Assembly (NCBI GenBank): GCA_947044405.1
Contig: CAMRHE010000170.1
Location: 1-64,000, forward strand
Source of the DNA: Leptodactylus fallax
Taxonomy: Eukaryota; Chordata; Amphibia; Anura; Leptodactylidae
Reading direction: 5' to 3'
Length of the DNA: 64,000 nucleotides
Shown: positions 11,021 to 23,030 of the stretch, in pieces
Numbering within the stretch: the first letter of the stretch is position 1
Layout of the letters: each line of letters opens with the position of its first letter
Notes under the pieces: generated by a model
The model's input: only the letters and a program-made list of their open reading frames with translations
Database searches by the model: none
Told to the model about the DNA's origin: nothing
Position numbers and translations under genes: made by a program

Positions 11021-12665
11021 CAGTCATATGAAAAAGTTTGGGCACCCCTATTAATCTTAATCATTTTTAGTTCTAAATATTTGGGTGTTTGCAACAGCCA
11101 TTTCAATTTGATATATCTAATAACTGATGGACACAGTAATATTTCAGGATTGAAATGAGGTTTATTGTACTAACAGAAAATGTGCAATATGCATTAAACC
11201 AAAATTTGACCGGTGCAAAAGTATGGGCACCTCAACAGAAAAGTGACATTAATATTTAGTAGATCCTCCTTTTGCAAAAATAACAGCCTCTAGTCGCTTC
11301 CTGTAGCTTTTAATGAGTTCCTGGATCCTGGATGAAGGTATTTTTGACCATTCCTCTTTACAAAACAATTCCAGTTCAGTTAAGTTTGATGGTCGCCAAG
11401 CATGGACAGCCCGCTTCAAATTATCCCACAGATGTTCAATGATATTCAGGTCTGGGGACTGGGATGGCCATTCCAGAACATTGTAATTGTTCCTCTGCAT
11501 GAATGCCTGAGTAGATTTGGAGCTGTGTTTTGGATCATTGTCTTGCTGAAATATCCATCCCCGACGTAACTTCAAATTCGTCACTGATTCTTGTACATTA
11601 TTCTCAAGAATCTGCTGATACTGAGTTGAATCCATGCGACCCTCAACTTTAACAAGATTCCCGGTGCCGGCATTGGCCGCACAGCCCAAAGCATGATGGA
11701 ACCTCCACCAAATTTTACAGTGGGTAGCAAGTGTTTTTCTTGGAATGCTGTGTTTTTTTGACGCCATGCATAACGCCTTTTTGTATGACCAAACAACTCA
11801 ATCTTTGTTTCATCAGTCCACAGGACCTTCTTCCAAAATGAAGCTGGCTTGTCCAAATGTGCTTTTGCATACCTCAGGCGACTCTGTTTGTGCCGTGCTT
11901 TCAGAAACGGCTTCTTTCGCATCACTCTCCCATACAGCTTCTCCTTGTGCAAAGTGTGCTGTATTGTTGACCGATGCACAGTGACACCATCTGCAGCAAG
12001 ATGATGCTGCAGCTCTTTGGAGGTGGTCTGTGGATTGTCCTTGACTGTTCTCACCATTCTTCTTCTCTGCCTTTCTGATATTTTTCTTGGCCTGCCACTT
12101 CTGGGCTTAACAAGAACTGTCCCTGTGGTCTTCCATTTCCTTACTATGTTCCTCACAGTGGAAACTGACAGGTTAAATCTCTGAGACAACTTTTTGTATC
12201 CTTCCCCTGAACAACTATGTTGAACAATCTTTGTTTTCAGATCATTTGAGAGTTGTTTTGAGGAGCCCATGATGCCACTCTTCAGAGGAGATTCAAATAG
12301 GAGAACAACTTGCAATTGGCCACCTTAAATACCTTTTCTCATGATTGGATACACCTGGCTATGAAGTTCAAAGCTCAGTGAGGTTACAAAACCAATTTTG
12401 TGTTTCAGTAAGTCAGTAAAAAGTAGTTAGGAGTATTCAAATCAATAAGATAAGGGTACCCAAATTTTTGCACCGGTCAAATTTTGGTTTAATGCATATT
12501 GCACATTTTCTGTTATTACAATAAACCTCATTTCAATCCTGAAATATTACTGTGTCCATCAGTTATTAGATATATCAAATTGAAATGGCTGTTGCAAACA
12601 CCCAAATATTTAGAACTAAAAATGATTAAGATTAATAGGGGTGCCCAAAATTTTTCATATGACTG
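11021..12665 (-). mobile_element. Tc1/mariner element, nearly intact
   Basis: TA dinucleotides flank both sides (11019-11020, 12666-12667). The inverted termini begin CAGTCATATGAAAAAGTTTG and are about 220 bases long. Each arm contains an outer motif AAAAAGTTTGGGCACCCC and an inner related motif GCAAAAGTATGGGCACC. This is the IR/DR arrangement in which transposase binds twice per end, as known for Sleeping Beauty-type Tc1 elements. Total length is 1645 bp, normal for an autonomous Tc1 transposon. A-run 10919-10948 lies just outside it. Confidence 0.93.
11249..12270 (-). pseudogene. Tc1 transposase with a single 1-base frameshift
   Basis: The frame starts at the ATG at 12270 (MGSSKQLSNDLKTKIVQHS) and ends at 11249 (KGGSTKY), giving about 340 residues, the normal family length. 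Paired helix-turn-helix motifs occupy the first ~110 residues, including YKKLSQRFNLSVSTVRNIV and a GRPRKI AT-hook-like box. The DDE catalytic domain has all three acidic residues: [21 protein letters not shown] and SPDLNIIEHLWDNLK (DD34E spacing). The only break is in the G-run of the codons after GGGSIMLWG (plus-strand 11684-11687), where one base is missing compared with what the downstream frame needs. No other stop was seen. This copy is dead but very recently so. Confidence 0.9.
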
Positions 12666-12915
12666 TATTTATTCACTGGGTTGATGTAATTAAAATGGTA
12701 TAGATCCCGGAAAGTCAGATGCAGAACAATAAGGCTCCATTAGTAACCAATGTAGAAATCTATATTTCGGTAACTAATAAGTTAAAATACAAGTGGACGA
12801 CCTGGTGAAAGATTCTCCAGAACAAATAGCAAAATTGGATTTTTTTTTTTTTTTTTAATTTAATGTGTTCCATATGTAGAAAGTTAAAGTGAGAAAGCTG
12901 GAAGCATGGTTTGGT
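12666..12915. other. unannotated spacer with T-run
   Basis: Nothing recognised apart from a T-run at 12839-12856. It separates the Tc1 element from the next TTAA-type MITE. Confidence 0.5.
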
Positions 12916-13360
12916 CTAAAAGGGATTGGACACAATATACCTTATTATAAACCAATACAGCTTATTATAGCAAGTGTAACCATGTGTCAGAAAAATTTAA
13001 GCCTTAGTTTTCTATACTGCCAACCTATTCCCTTCTGTGGAGTTTGATGGGGCAGCAGTGATCACAGAGACAGGAGGAGAGGGTGATGCACACATAGATA
13101 CATGCACAGGTGGGGGGGATGGGGACTAAGCAGGAAGAAGAGAGGCACAGGACGTCCCGATTACTTGATGACGTCCCGTGCCCGGAAGTGCCTGCTGTGC
13201 TGGGTTCCAGAATGTCTGTGAAATTTTGCCTGGTGCTGTCACATAATCGTGAATCATCGAAAAAATAGTGCAAGTTAATGTAATAAAATTACAAAGTTGC
13301 AGCTGTGATCACGGGGGGTATAATATAAAAGTACTGTATATCCTGGACAACCCCTTTAAG
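12916..13360. mobile_element. degenerate TTAA-type MITE
   Basis: The left end reads AAAAGGGATTGGACACAATA. The right end, in reverse complement, reads TTAAAGGGGTTGTCCAGGAT. This is the same terminal sequence as the element at 1369-1769, but more diverged, and the left TTAA has decayed to CTAA. The interior has no coding capacity. Confidence 0.55.
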
Positions 13361-13498
13361 GATTTGCATTTATCCAGAATTAACATTTAACCTACTGTCT
13401 GTTTATTAAGTAGTTGGTAGTGCATATTTGGACTCATAAGACAGGAATGTGAATGACATAACTTTTCCTTCCATGCCCCCAATCCTATTCCTGGAAAT

Positions 13499-13800
13499 TA
13501 TTATTATTATTCTTTATTTATATAGCACCATTAATTCCATAGTGGTTTACATACGGTACACAAGATATACAAAACAAATATAGTGGCAATGGCATTATGT
13601 TCCATATATGACAACAATGGCAAGCATGATTTGTCTTAGGGGATCCTGTGAAACAGAGTTCCATAGTCTCATAGCCCTCACTGTAAAAAAGCTGTGTAGG
13701 ACTATGGTGAAACTTTTTAGACATAGAGATGGCTTCCTTCTCATAAATTATAGGCCTAGATGTAAAGAGATCTTTAGAAAGATCTACATCTTCCAAATAA
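13499..13800 (-). repeat. LINE/SINE 3'-tail remnant (minus strand)
   Basis: In reverse complement the segment ends in GGTGCTATATAAATAAAG followed by (ATA)n-type A-rich repeats. That tail resembles the 3' ends of the SINE copies in this window (GATGGCGCTATAAAAGTAAG) and of L2/CR1-like LINEs. The rest (13560-13800) is an unclassified repeat body with no coding frame. Confidence 0.4.
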
Positions 13801-13847
13801 ACTAGCAGACAGGATCTTCACAGTTATAAAACATGTCCCATTTCTTG

Positions 13848-14102
13848 ACAACCTGTTGGCTCAGTGGGTAGCACTGTTGCCTTTCAGCACTGGAGTCCCT
13901 AAGATTCGAATCCAGTGATAGCATCTGCAAGTATATTCTTCTCATGCTTGCGTGGGTTTCCTCCGGGTACTCCAGTTTCTTCCCACAAGCCAAAGGCATA
14001 CTGATAGAGAATTTACATTATTAGCCCTATATGGGACAGTGTTGACAATATCTTTAAAGTGCTGTGGAATATGATGGCGCTTTATAAGTAAGCAAATTAA
14101 AT
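13848..14102 (+). mobile_element. tRNA-derived SINE, second copy
   Basis: It has the same architecture as the SINE at 3131: an A-box-like TTGGCTCAGTGGGTAGCA, a decayed B box GATTCGAATCC, a core with TGGGTTTCCTCCGGGTACTC, and the 3' tail GGAATATGATGGCGCTTTAT. This copy is longer because it keeps the core that is shortened in the first. No target-site duplication was found. Confidence 0.8.
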
Positions 14103-14930
14103 AACAAGGACACCAGATTTTAACTCCTTGCAAACTAGTATATATAAACTGGTTAAATAAGAGGGGAATTCTAGGAAAATAAAGCTTGTAACAATTATTG
14201 CACAGTTAGTCAGGTCCTGGGGTTTTATGATTTCAAGAAGATTATATGGCTCATCTACCTTCAGCCTCTGTTAAGTTTTGTCCCAGAAGTCTTTGTTCTG
14301 TTAGGTCAGGCAGGGGGTAGTATGTCCAAAAAGAAGTGAAAAGTAGTCATGTTGGTTGGGCATTATATAATGACTTGTATCTGTCAAGAGCATTTTTGTA
14401 TCCCTCATTTGTACTGTATCCATGTCTGCACCCAGCAACTTTAAAAGATACATTCAATTCTAAAACAACTCTTCATAAGTTTATAGTACAGATGAATATA
14501 AGAATTTTTTTTTTTTTTTTTTAATAGATCTTATTAAACCAATTGTTTCCTTCTGTTTATCAGGCGGAGTTCATATTTACATAAAAGTCTATGGAGAAGG
14601 AAGGAGGATGAGAAGGCAGCTGGAAAAGACAAAACTGTCGTTTTGTTTTTTTTTTTCTTCCAAAAACTGCTACTCTATGTGTGAAGGAGTTCTTCTACTG
14701 CTAAATTTAAAGAAAAGAGTCTACCACTACAAAGAATGAGGCAATAAATCTGTCACAGCAGCCTCCCCTCTCTACAGGCATCTGTGCATGAGACTGAGGA
14801 CAGTATGGAGGCTACCGAGAAAGTGTCTGAATGAAGGAGAAGAAAAGCAAAAAAAGTTCTCTTCTCTACTACTCTGTGTCGCTAACCTTCCGATTTAAGT
14901 CAGTAATAAGTTGTTAAACATGGCCCCTGC
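14103..14930. other. unannotated sequence
   Basis: No gene or bounded element recognised. There is a T-run at 14507-14522 and another at 14645-14656. Base composition resembles the surrounding intron. Confidence 0.5.
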
Positions 14931-15752
14931 TCAGCAAATGCCACTGGGCATTTGCTGTTTTATACGTCAGGGACCTCTAGGCAGTACTTGTGATCATATA
15001 TCTGATCACAGGCATTTAACCCCTTAGATACTGTGGTCAAATGTGACCACTACATTTGAGCGATTCTTTTACTTTATGGACTTTATGTATGGATCCTGTG
15101 CAGTGAGATTGCAAAAACCATTTGGTTGCCACAGCAATTGGGAGTCTTCTGAAGACTTCCAGGCCTGCTAGGGTTATGCTATCATAAATCCCTACCTGTG
15201 GCAGGGCTGAATAGTAACATAGCCAATTACCATAGACTGCAAAAATGTATTGTTGGAGTCTATGGCATAAGCAATCTGATTAATTGCTAGTTCAAGCCCC
15301 CTACTGGAACTAAAAAAGCAACACTAAATAACAGAATTTAAGTTTAAAAAAAAAATAAAAACCTAAAATTCAAATCACTCGCCCCTTTCAAAACTTTAAA
15401 CGTTACATATTTTTACCACTACTGAAAAAGCCCAAACTATAAAACACATGAATGATGTACCAATAAAAACAATTAAAATGGCTAAATTGCGGTTATATTG
15501 CAGTTTTGACTCCAAAAAAAAAAATGTAATAAGTGATCAACAAGTTACACACTCCCCAAAATTATATAAAAAAAAAAAAAAAAAAACATGCCCTGCAAAA
15601 AAAAAAACACCTTGCACAGCTCTGTACATAAAAGTTATGAGTGTCAGAACATGGCGACAGAAAGAAATGTGTATATATATTTATGAGGTGTGGAAGGTGG
15701 GGAGTAAAATATTAAACCACAAAAATGAAATTCCTAGTCCTGAAAGGGTTAA
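14931..15752. repeat. long TTAA-ended repeat (non-coding)
   Basis: The segment ends in CTGAAAGGGTTAA at 15752, the same ending as 63374 (ATGAAAGGGTTAA) and 36973 (CTTAAAGGGTTAA). The left part holds a palindrome (GCAAATGCCACTGGGCATTTGC at 14935, in part). The A-rich middle has homopolymer runs at 15567-15586 and 15597-15607. It looks like a non-autonomous TTAA-site transposon; its left boundary is uncertain. Confidence 0.45.
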
Positions 15753-16215
15753 TAAAATATATTACCAAGTTTCTTATTCACCTGCACTATTCAAGTATGA
15801 AAAGCTGTCTTGGAGATAACTTTAACATGTTATGTTGTTTCATAGGATGTGCAAGTTGGGCAGTTATGGACACCATTTTGTTTCTCTGGTGATAATACCT
15901 GTTCCGTATAGTCATGTAAAGTCACTACTCCTGGCACTGCACAGTATGTTGAGTAGGGAGCACACATCCTCATATTTACGTTTGTTGTCACTTGTATGGA
16001 TTTGCTTTGTGTGCGCTCTGAAAAACTAAGAGGTTTAAATCCCTTTAGGGCACAACCAAAAAACATTTTAAAGGCCGGGGCTCCATGTTGCAAAGAATGC
16101 TGCATTTTACATTACCTGCAAAAAAAACACGGAGGCGGAAATGCTGTCAATTATACCTACGTAAACCCTGGAGTTTTCCATATAGGTATAAATAGAGGCA
16201 GAAAGTCAGCGGAGG

Positions 16216-16312
16216 TAAACTCAGTGGGGGACCATTGTGGAGTATATATTACGGTGTGGGGGCCCACTGTGGAGCATATAATACTGTGCGGGGGCCACTG
16301 TGTGTATTTCTT
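16216..16312. repeat. ~32-bp minisatellite fragment
   Basis: About three imperfect units of the form GTGGGGGCCACTGTGGAGCA plus TATAATACT lie in tandem. Related units occur at 31316-31425 and, in inverted and more diverged form, around 18366-18450. Confidence 0.6.
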
Positions 16313-16429
16313 TTAAGACAAAAAATGTTAATGGTATTTTTTTTTTTTTTCCAAAATAAAACCTCAGTATTAAGGTTAAATTGGCACTTTGGCATGTGTT
16401 GGCACTTTGCAACCCAAAACCCACTAATT

Positions 16430-16934
16430 TATTGCAGTTTGGGCACTCTGTCTCCTAAAGGTTTGCCATCACTGCCCTAGAGTAACAATACAATGGAAAC
16501 TATCCAAAAGTAACCCCATTTTGGAAACTACACCCCTCAAGGAATTTATCAAGGGGTACAGTGACAATTTTGACCCCACAGCTGTTTCACAGATTTTATT
16601 AGAATTGGGACGTAAAAAAATTAAAAATTATTTTTTCCCCCAATAAACCATCCAATTAGCCCCAAATTTTTCATTTTTACAAGAAAAAGCAGAGAGTTTG
16701 TTACACAATTTCTCTTGAACACTGCAATAGCCCATGTGGTCATAAAAAGTTAACACCCATGATCGGAGTTTAACTCCAGCCGCAGGTGTTACAGGTGGGG
16801 GATCAGCTGTTACTTACAGTTGACAACCACTCTCGATGTCACATGCTCAACTTCTGGGCAGGTGACACTACATGACGTGAGGGAGGTACACCTTTCCATG
16901 ACGTACTATTACATCATTTTGCGGGAAGGGTTAA
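16430..16934 (-). mobile_element. piggyBac-like non-autonomous element, minus orientation
   Basis: The left part (16500-16740) is one unit of the ~390-bp repeat found inside the piggyBac element at 33481-36973, inverted (CCCCTCAAGGAATTTATCAA). The right end (16895-16934) reads CATGACGTACTATTACATCA and finishes in GGGTTAAG. In reverse complement that parallels the piggyBac left end (TTAACGACATTGGACGTACT). This is therefore probably a deletion derivative of the same family. The left boundary is not defined. Confidence 0.5.
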
Positions 16935-18255
16935 GAAAAGCCTAAAAGTGGATCTAACTGTTTTTTTTTATTTATTTTTTTGTAGGTAATGTAGCTACTT
17001 TGGAAGTTGCCCAGCAGTGGGGAACATCCCCCACTTGTTCTATATTGTCATCAAAGTTGACAATAGCTCTTTAATCTTTTCCTGACACCATTGCATAGGT
17101 AGAGAGCTGCTGGCAAGAACTTCTGGCAAACTGCAGTACATGTATGCTGCTGCAGAAAATCATTCCAGTGTCTAAAGACAGTGATGAAGGAGAGATTGCT
17201 GCTGTCCCTGACAGCAGGTCATCTTTACTCATCACCCTGCTGCGCTCGAGTCACACCTGCATTGGTGATCACCATGACTGGCTTGTCATTTCAGTATAAG
17301 TCAATAGCCTAGTGAATGGTGCAGTCTGGAACGCCAATTATTTGGCATACTATTGTTGTATATTTGGCAACATTGGCTATTTTGAGTAAGGCTTTTTTTT
17401 GAGCAAATAAGGCAATTAAGCCATTATTGATTATACCACAGTTGCTTAACAAGAGGTAGCAATAGGAGTTATTTTGGGGTACACTATGCAACTATTCAGC
17501 ATACTAATTTAGCTGCATAACAATTATAGCAGCTGTAGCTGAATTAAAAAGTAATAAAAGTTGATCCTATTGATCTGTTGAATGAGACAGCAGAGAACAT
17601 CATCAAGTGTACTCAATAATGGTTGTATGCACCACTGATATCTATTAACTGAGGTGGAAGGTTGACCACCGACTTCTACAAACCCTGGGAGGCTTTACTT
17701 TATACGTAATAAAGAGGATCCTACATCACGTATCCAATAAATCTAGCCTTTCACTGAAAGCTCACTATATACAGATATATTTCCTTAATCCGGAAAAGGA
17801 GGTGTATATGAGGCCCCATCCCCTTAGCACCATAGCGACCACAGATCTTCTATGAAGGTAGCCTGAAATAGTCACCAATCTTTCTCAGATAAGCCACTGG
17901 TGTAGCTCAAAATTTTAGCTTTTGACTAATATATGTTTTTAGAATGTCTAGTCGGGCAAGTACTGTTGCATAACCTAGTTTTGGCCAAGTTTTAGCTGTT
18001 GGAGAGCTGGCCTCACATTTGACTCTAAAATACTTTGCAGTCATTGATTCAACTATGCACTCCTCTGTATACCAAAGTGTCCAATTCCTACCACTGCAAT
18101 ACAAGGCAAAATCATCATTCCATTGCAACCTTATTTGACAATTGGTATAAGGTGTTTTTGCTAATATACTGTGCTCGGTTTTCACAATATGTGGTACTGT
18201 GCATTATAGTCAAATACCTCCACTTTGGTCTCATCTATCCAAAAGACTTTGGGAG
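16935..18255. other. unannotated sequence
   Basis: No bounded element or gene recognised. T-rich runs occur near 16961-16980. The stretch 17900-18250 has the look of an old DNA-transposon body, but I could not assign it. Confidence 0.45.
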
Positions 18256-18263
18256 TGTGTGTG

Positions 18264-19036
18264 CAGTGGCGTAGCTAGGAATAGCTGGAACCCAAGGCGA
18301 ACATTTGACATGGGTCCCCCCCCCCTGAACCGCCGCCCCCGCCCCCCACCACACAAACCGCAATCCTGCGCACACCATTATGCGCCATAGTGGCCCCTAG
18401 ACACAGTATTATGCCCCATTGTGGACCACCCATGATCAGTTATTATACTCTGGGGTCTTTTCAGACCACTGAGTATAACGATCGGAGACCCAGGGGAGGA
18501 TACAAACATAAAAAACAAAGTTACTTACATCTCACTGGCTCCGGTGCACCCCCTGCTACTTTCGGTTTCTTCAATGTTGGACTAGACATCGCGTGAGCCA
18601 GGCCGGCGTCACGTTGCATAATGACGTCAGCTGAGGTCTGGGACGTCACCAAACAGGCCTGAAGCCTGCTGGAGCGCAGGAGAGGTAAGTAACATTTGTG
18701 TTCTCTCACCTCCCCTGGGCCCCCGATCATTATACCCTGGGGTCTGAAAAGACCCCAGAGTATAATGATAGTATTTGTGGGATTCGCGGGCCCATGGCCT
18801 TACTTACCGATCCCCGCTCCTGGTCACAGATGCCTCTGCTTCTGCAGAAGGGGAGGTGCAGGCGGCCAGGAGCAGGGATCGGTAACTAAATAGGGCCAGA
18901 TACCTGCTGGGGTTATTCCAGCAGGTAACGACCTATTTAAAAAAAAAAAATAATAATAAAATAAGCCACAGAGCCCCCTAATGTCCCGGGTCCTCTGGCA
19001 GCCGCTACTGCTGCTGCCCAAGTATTTATGCCACTG
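18264..19036. mobile_element. hAT-type MITE with 8-bp target duplication
   Basis: Termini are CAGTGGCGTAGCTAGG on the left and CAGTGGCATAAATACTTGG on the right (reverse complement). They are flanked by TGTGTGTG (18256-18263) and TGTTTGTG (19037-19044), 7 of 8 matching. The interior has two inverted copies of a TATACTCTGGGGTCTTTTCAG-like segment (around 18447-18486 and 18728-18772) and C-rich runs. No transposase is encoded. The GT-rich target makes the duplication slightly less secure. Confidence 0.6.
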
Positions 19037-19196
19037 TGTTTGTGTGTGTTTGGGGGAGGGGGAAGTGGGGGGGTTGAATTATCAAGACCAGGGTTGATGC
19101 TTTTTCCTTCTTGACCATTCCAGGTGGGTGCAGAACAATGATGAATGGTGGCATCGCTGGCCTGGCCTGCTGTATAAAGGTGTCATCCAGGAATGT

Positions 19197-19970
19197 GGCG
19201 TTAAAGGGAATCTGTCAGGGCAATTTGGTAGTAGTATAATGTTGTACCGTGTTAGTCATTGAAAGCAGTGGAAGAGTGAAGAAATCAGGCGATACCTTTT
19301 AGAGGCTGAGTATATTTGATAAGTAAGCTTTCAAGAGTCTAGCTCTCTTCATCAGACATGGTGTTATACAAGAACTGAAAATTCACAGATAAATATTTAT
19401 TATAGAATATAAATCTGTGAATTTTCAGTTCTTGTATAACACCATATCTGATGAAGAGAGCTAGACTCTTGAAAGCTTACTCAGTTAGCCTCTAAAAGGT
19501 ATCGCCTGATTTCTTCACTCTTCCAGGGCAATTTGGGACACTAAATCACCCACACGTCCATATGGATCTGGGGTTTAGTGTCCCAAATCACCCTGTTATA
19601 ACGCAATCCATGGCCACATTAAAAATAAACCTTTATACTCACCCAGCCGCTGTACTCCCCGCACCTGAGCAGTTTTTCAATGAAGTCAGAGGAGTACTCC
19701 TTGGCTTCAGTGCGCATGCCCCGCAATTACGTAGTGAAGCTGGGGTGTCCATCTTTGGCTTCACTGAAGAACAGCACCGGGAGGCATGCCAACAGAGAAT
19801 CTCATGAATAAGCCTGCCTGTTCTCGCCAAACAGCGTCTATCGGACCCTTCTCTAGGTAAGTATAAAGGTTTTTTATTTTTAATGCACCTGCGGATTGCA
19901 TTACAACAGGGCGATCTGGGACACTAAACCCCAGGTCCATAAGGTGATGCCCAACCCCCAGTAGTCTGTG
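19197..19970. repeat. foldback repeat interrupted by a Penelope fragment
   Basis: The segment GGACACTAAATCACCC to CTTTATACTCACC on the left (19536-19645) is repeated in inverted orientation on the right (19855-19955, GGTAAGTATAAAGG to GGGACACTAAACCCC). The centre is near 19740. The left terminus is split by the insertion at 19229-19524. Non-coding; class undetermined. Confidence 0.6.
19229..19524. mobile_element. palindromic Penelope-like terminal fragment with 12-bp target duplication
   Basis: The segment is flanked by identical AGGGCAATTTGG at 19217-19228 and 19525-19536. It consists of two inverted arms (19269-19390 and 19413-19524) around a short AT-rich spacer. Each arm holds CTTGTATAACACCAT, TGATGAAGAGAGCTAG and GCCTCTAAAAGGTATCGCC. 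The same text ends the Penelope-like element at about 57695-57805. Penelope-like elements are known to carry inverted terminal structures. The right arm lacks about 10 bases present in the left. Confidence 0.7.
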
Positions 19971-20349
19971 ATGTAACAAGTTGTAGCCCTGAAGTACAAC
20001 TTTCACAAAATCTTTTATTCACATAGAATTAAAATTTTAACAGTTTGTGTCCATCGCCAGGAAATTCCTCAGATCCCATTGTGAACCTGTGATCAATCCT
20101 CAAAAAGTGGGTGGACAAGGAAAAAGATGAAAAATTATGATATACTCCAAGCATAGATTCCATCAGTCAGGAATTAACCAAGAAGCTGATATCCAGCATG
20201 CCAGGGTGAATTGTAGAAGTCTTGAAAAATACAGGTCAACATGGTAAATATTGAGTCTTTCCATAAACATGAAATATTTTCTATTTTAAACTATAAAAAC
20301 TTACAAAATGATTACAATTGTACTTCAGTATACCATAGATACATCTGAC
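19971..20349. other. unannotated sequence
   Basis: Nothing recognised. Confidence 0.5.
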
Positions 20350-20352
20350 TAA

Positions 20353-20619
20353 GGGCCCATGCACATGACCAAGTGTGCTTCTGATGTGGGACAGAGTTTC
20401 AGCGGAAGGCAGTCAGATGACAGGACGTCTGAGTGACGAAAGTACATTCAGTTATGCATTCATGTCGATGGGGGCTTCAGATTCATTCAGTTCTGATTAA
20501 ACAAATCTGAAGTTCCCATAGACATGAATGCATAAAGGAATGCACTCAGATAACTCAGATTGCATTCTACCGCAAACTTGGCCCCACACTGGAGTAGACT
20601 CGGTCATGTGCATGGGGTC
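20353..20619. mobile_element. Harbinger-like MITE with TAA target duplication
   Basis: TAA at 20350-20352 and 20620-20622 flanks inverted termini GGGCCCATGCACATGACC and GACCCCATGCACATGACC (right, reverse complement). The interior has a further inverted pair (ATGCATTCATGTC against GACATGAATGCAT). Non-coding. Confidence 0.7.
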
Positions 20620-20622
20620 TAA

Positions 20623-21425
20623 AAGAACTAAAACCATAGAAGCAACACAATACCATTATAGGGTAGTTAATCACATGACCCTTTGTTTCCTTTAGTAATA
20701 CAATGCAATACTTCTGTATTGCAGTTTATTGGACTAGTCAGGACCTAATAGGCTCCAGCACATGGAGATCTGAGGGCCATTGTTTGTAGCGCAAGCTGTT
20801 GCTATTAGTTTACAATTTGACCTGCAATTGTGTACCAAAGTCCTGTACTAAAAAGGTGGCTGCTAGATTGGGACTGGATACAGGAATTTATCCTTCATCT
20901 TATCCCTCAGCTCATGTCATTAACTTTCCCATGATTGAACCCCTATGGGTGATATTTGGTTACCGGGATCCCCATAGATTTGTAGCTCCAAGCGAACAGC
21001 AAAAACTACTACACATTGTGGTAGCAGTGAAAGCCATTTTACAAGTATGGTTACAACCGCAGAATTCAAATTGCTTCTTGAAGAGATTTTTATTTATTTA
21101 TTTTTTTAAATAGATTGGATAGAAGTCTCCCTCCAAAAACAAAGGGCCTGTTCACACAGCGGAATCTGAAGCTGATGTTCTGGAAGATTTTCAGCAGGAC
21201 ACCGAAAAAAATAAGCATCCTGCTCAATCCTGTCGTGGATTCTGAGACTGATTCAGCCAAAGAGCTGGAAACGCAACAGAAATTTGAGGCTGATGAACTT
21301 ACCTTTACTGTATTATATGCCCATTTCCCAACCCCATATTGTGTGTGGAGTAGTTTATTCACAGACTCACTGAAAAGAATGGGCACCAAATATATAAAAA
21401 AATTAGCAAACAGATCAATTCCAAT
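20623..21425. other. unannotated sequence with possible MITE end
   Basis: No gene recognised. At 21145 the text GGGCCTGTTCACACAGCGG resembles the ends of frog MITEs, but no partner end was found. Confidence 0.4.
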
Positions 21426-21470
21426 GTATGCAAAACAATATGCAAGCAACAAGAAAAAATGGCATACATA

Positions 21471-23030
21471 CAGTGGGGAAAAAAAAAGTATTTAGTCAGC
21501 CACCAATTGTGCAAGTTCTTCCACTTAAAAAGATGAGAGAGGCCTGTAATTGACATCATAGGTCGACATCAACTATGAGAGACAAAATGAGAAAAATCCA
21601 GAAAATCACATTGTCTGATTTTTTAAGAATTTATTTGCAAATTATGGTGAAAAATAAGTATTTGGTCACCAACAAACAAGCAAGATTTCTGGCTCTCACA
21701 GACCTGTAACAACTTCTTTAAGAGGCTCCTGTGTCCTCCACTTATTACCTGTAGTAATTGCACCTGTTTCAAATTATCAGTATAAAAGATACCTGTCCAC
21801 AACCTCAAACAGTCACACTCCAAACTCCACTATGGTGAAGACCAAAGAGCTGTTAAAGGACACCAGAAACAAAATTGTAGACCTGCACCAGGCTGGAAAG
21901 ACTGAATCTGCAATAGGCAAGCAGCTTGGTGTGAAGAAATCAACTGTGGGAGCAATAATTAGAAAATGGAAGACATACAAGACCACTGAATCTCCCTCGA
22001 TCAGGGGCTCCACGCAAGATCTCACCCTGTGGGGTCAAAATGATCACCAGAACGGTGAGCAAAAATCCCAGTGAATAACCTGCAGAAAGCTGGGACTAAC
22101 GTAACAAAGGCTACCGTCAGTAACACACTATGCCGCCAGGGACTCAGATCCTGCAGTGCTAGACGTGTCCCCCTGCTTAAGCCAGTACATATCCGGGCCC
22201 GTCTGAAGTTTGCTAGAGAGCATTTGGATGTTCCAGAAGAGTATTAGGAGAATGTCATATGGTCAGAGGAAACCAAAGTAGAACTGTTTGGTAGAAACAC
22301 AACTCGTTATGTTTGGAGGAGAGTGAATGCTGAGTTGCATCCAAAGAACACCATACCTACTGTGAAACATGGGGGTGGCAACATCATGATTTGGGGCTGT
22401 TTCTCTGCAAAGGGACCAGGACGACTGATCCGTGTACATGAAAGAATGAATGGGGCCATGTATCGTGAGATTTTGAGTGCAAGGGCATTGAATATGAAAC
22501 GTGGCTGGGTCTTTCAGCATGACAATGATCCCAAGCACACCACCAGGGCAACGAAGGAGTGGCTTCCTAAGAAGCATTTCAATGTCCTGGAGTGGCCTAG
22601 CCAGTCTCCAGATCTCAACCCCATAGAAAACCTTTGGAGGGAGTTGAAAGTCCGTGTTGCCCAGCGACAGCCCCAAAACATCACTGCTCTAGAGGAGATC
22701 TGCATGGAGGAATGGACCAACATACCAGCAACAGTGTGTGCCAACCTTGTGAAGACTTACAGAAAATGTTTGACCTCTGTCATTGCCAACAAAGGATATA
22801 TAACAAAGTATTGAGATGCACTTTTGTTATTGACCAAATACTTATTTTCCACCATAATTTGCAAATTAATTCTTTAAAAATCAGACAATGTGATTTTCTG
22901 TATTTGTTTTCTCATTTTGTCTCTCATAGTTGAGGTCTACCTATGATGTCAATTACAGGCCTCTCTCATCTTTTTAAGTGGGAGAACTTGCACAATTGTT
23001 GGCTGACTAAATACTTTTTTTCCCCCACTG
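21471..23030 (+). mobile_element. Tc1/mariner element, family A, copy 1
   Basis: TA on both sides (21469-21470, 23031-23032) flanks inverted termini beginning CAGTGGGGAAAAAAAAAGTA, with the inner motif AATAAGTATTTGGTCACC. Length is 1560 bp. It was inserted into repeat R, whose empty counterpart at about 38155-38180 retains a single TA. Copies 2 and 3 of the family are at 49459 and 58688. Confidence 0.93.
21832..22814 (+). pseudogene. Tc1 transposase, family A copy 1
   Basis: The frame begins at ATG 21832 ([20 protein letters not shown]) with the paired helix-turn-helix domain ([20 protein letters not shown]). A deletion of about 20 bases near 22071, relative to copy 2, shifts the frame. TAG at 22245-22247 stops it again. 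The first catalytic Asp codon is changed: WSDET of copy 2 reads WSEET here (GAG at 22266-22268). The second and third sites are intact ([25 protein letters not shown]), and the C-terminal 163 residues are open to the TGA at 22814. Not functional. Confidence 0.9.
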
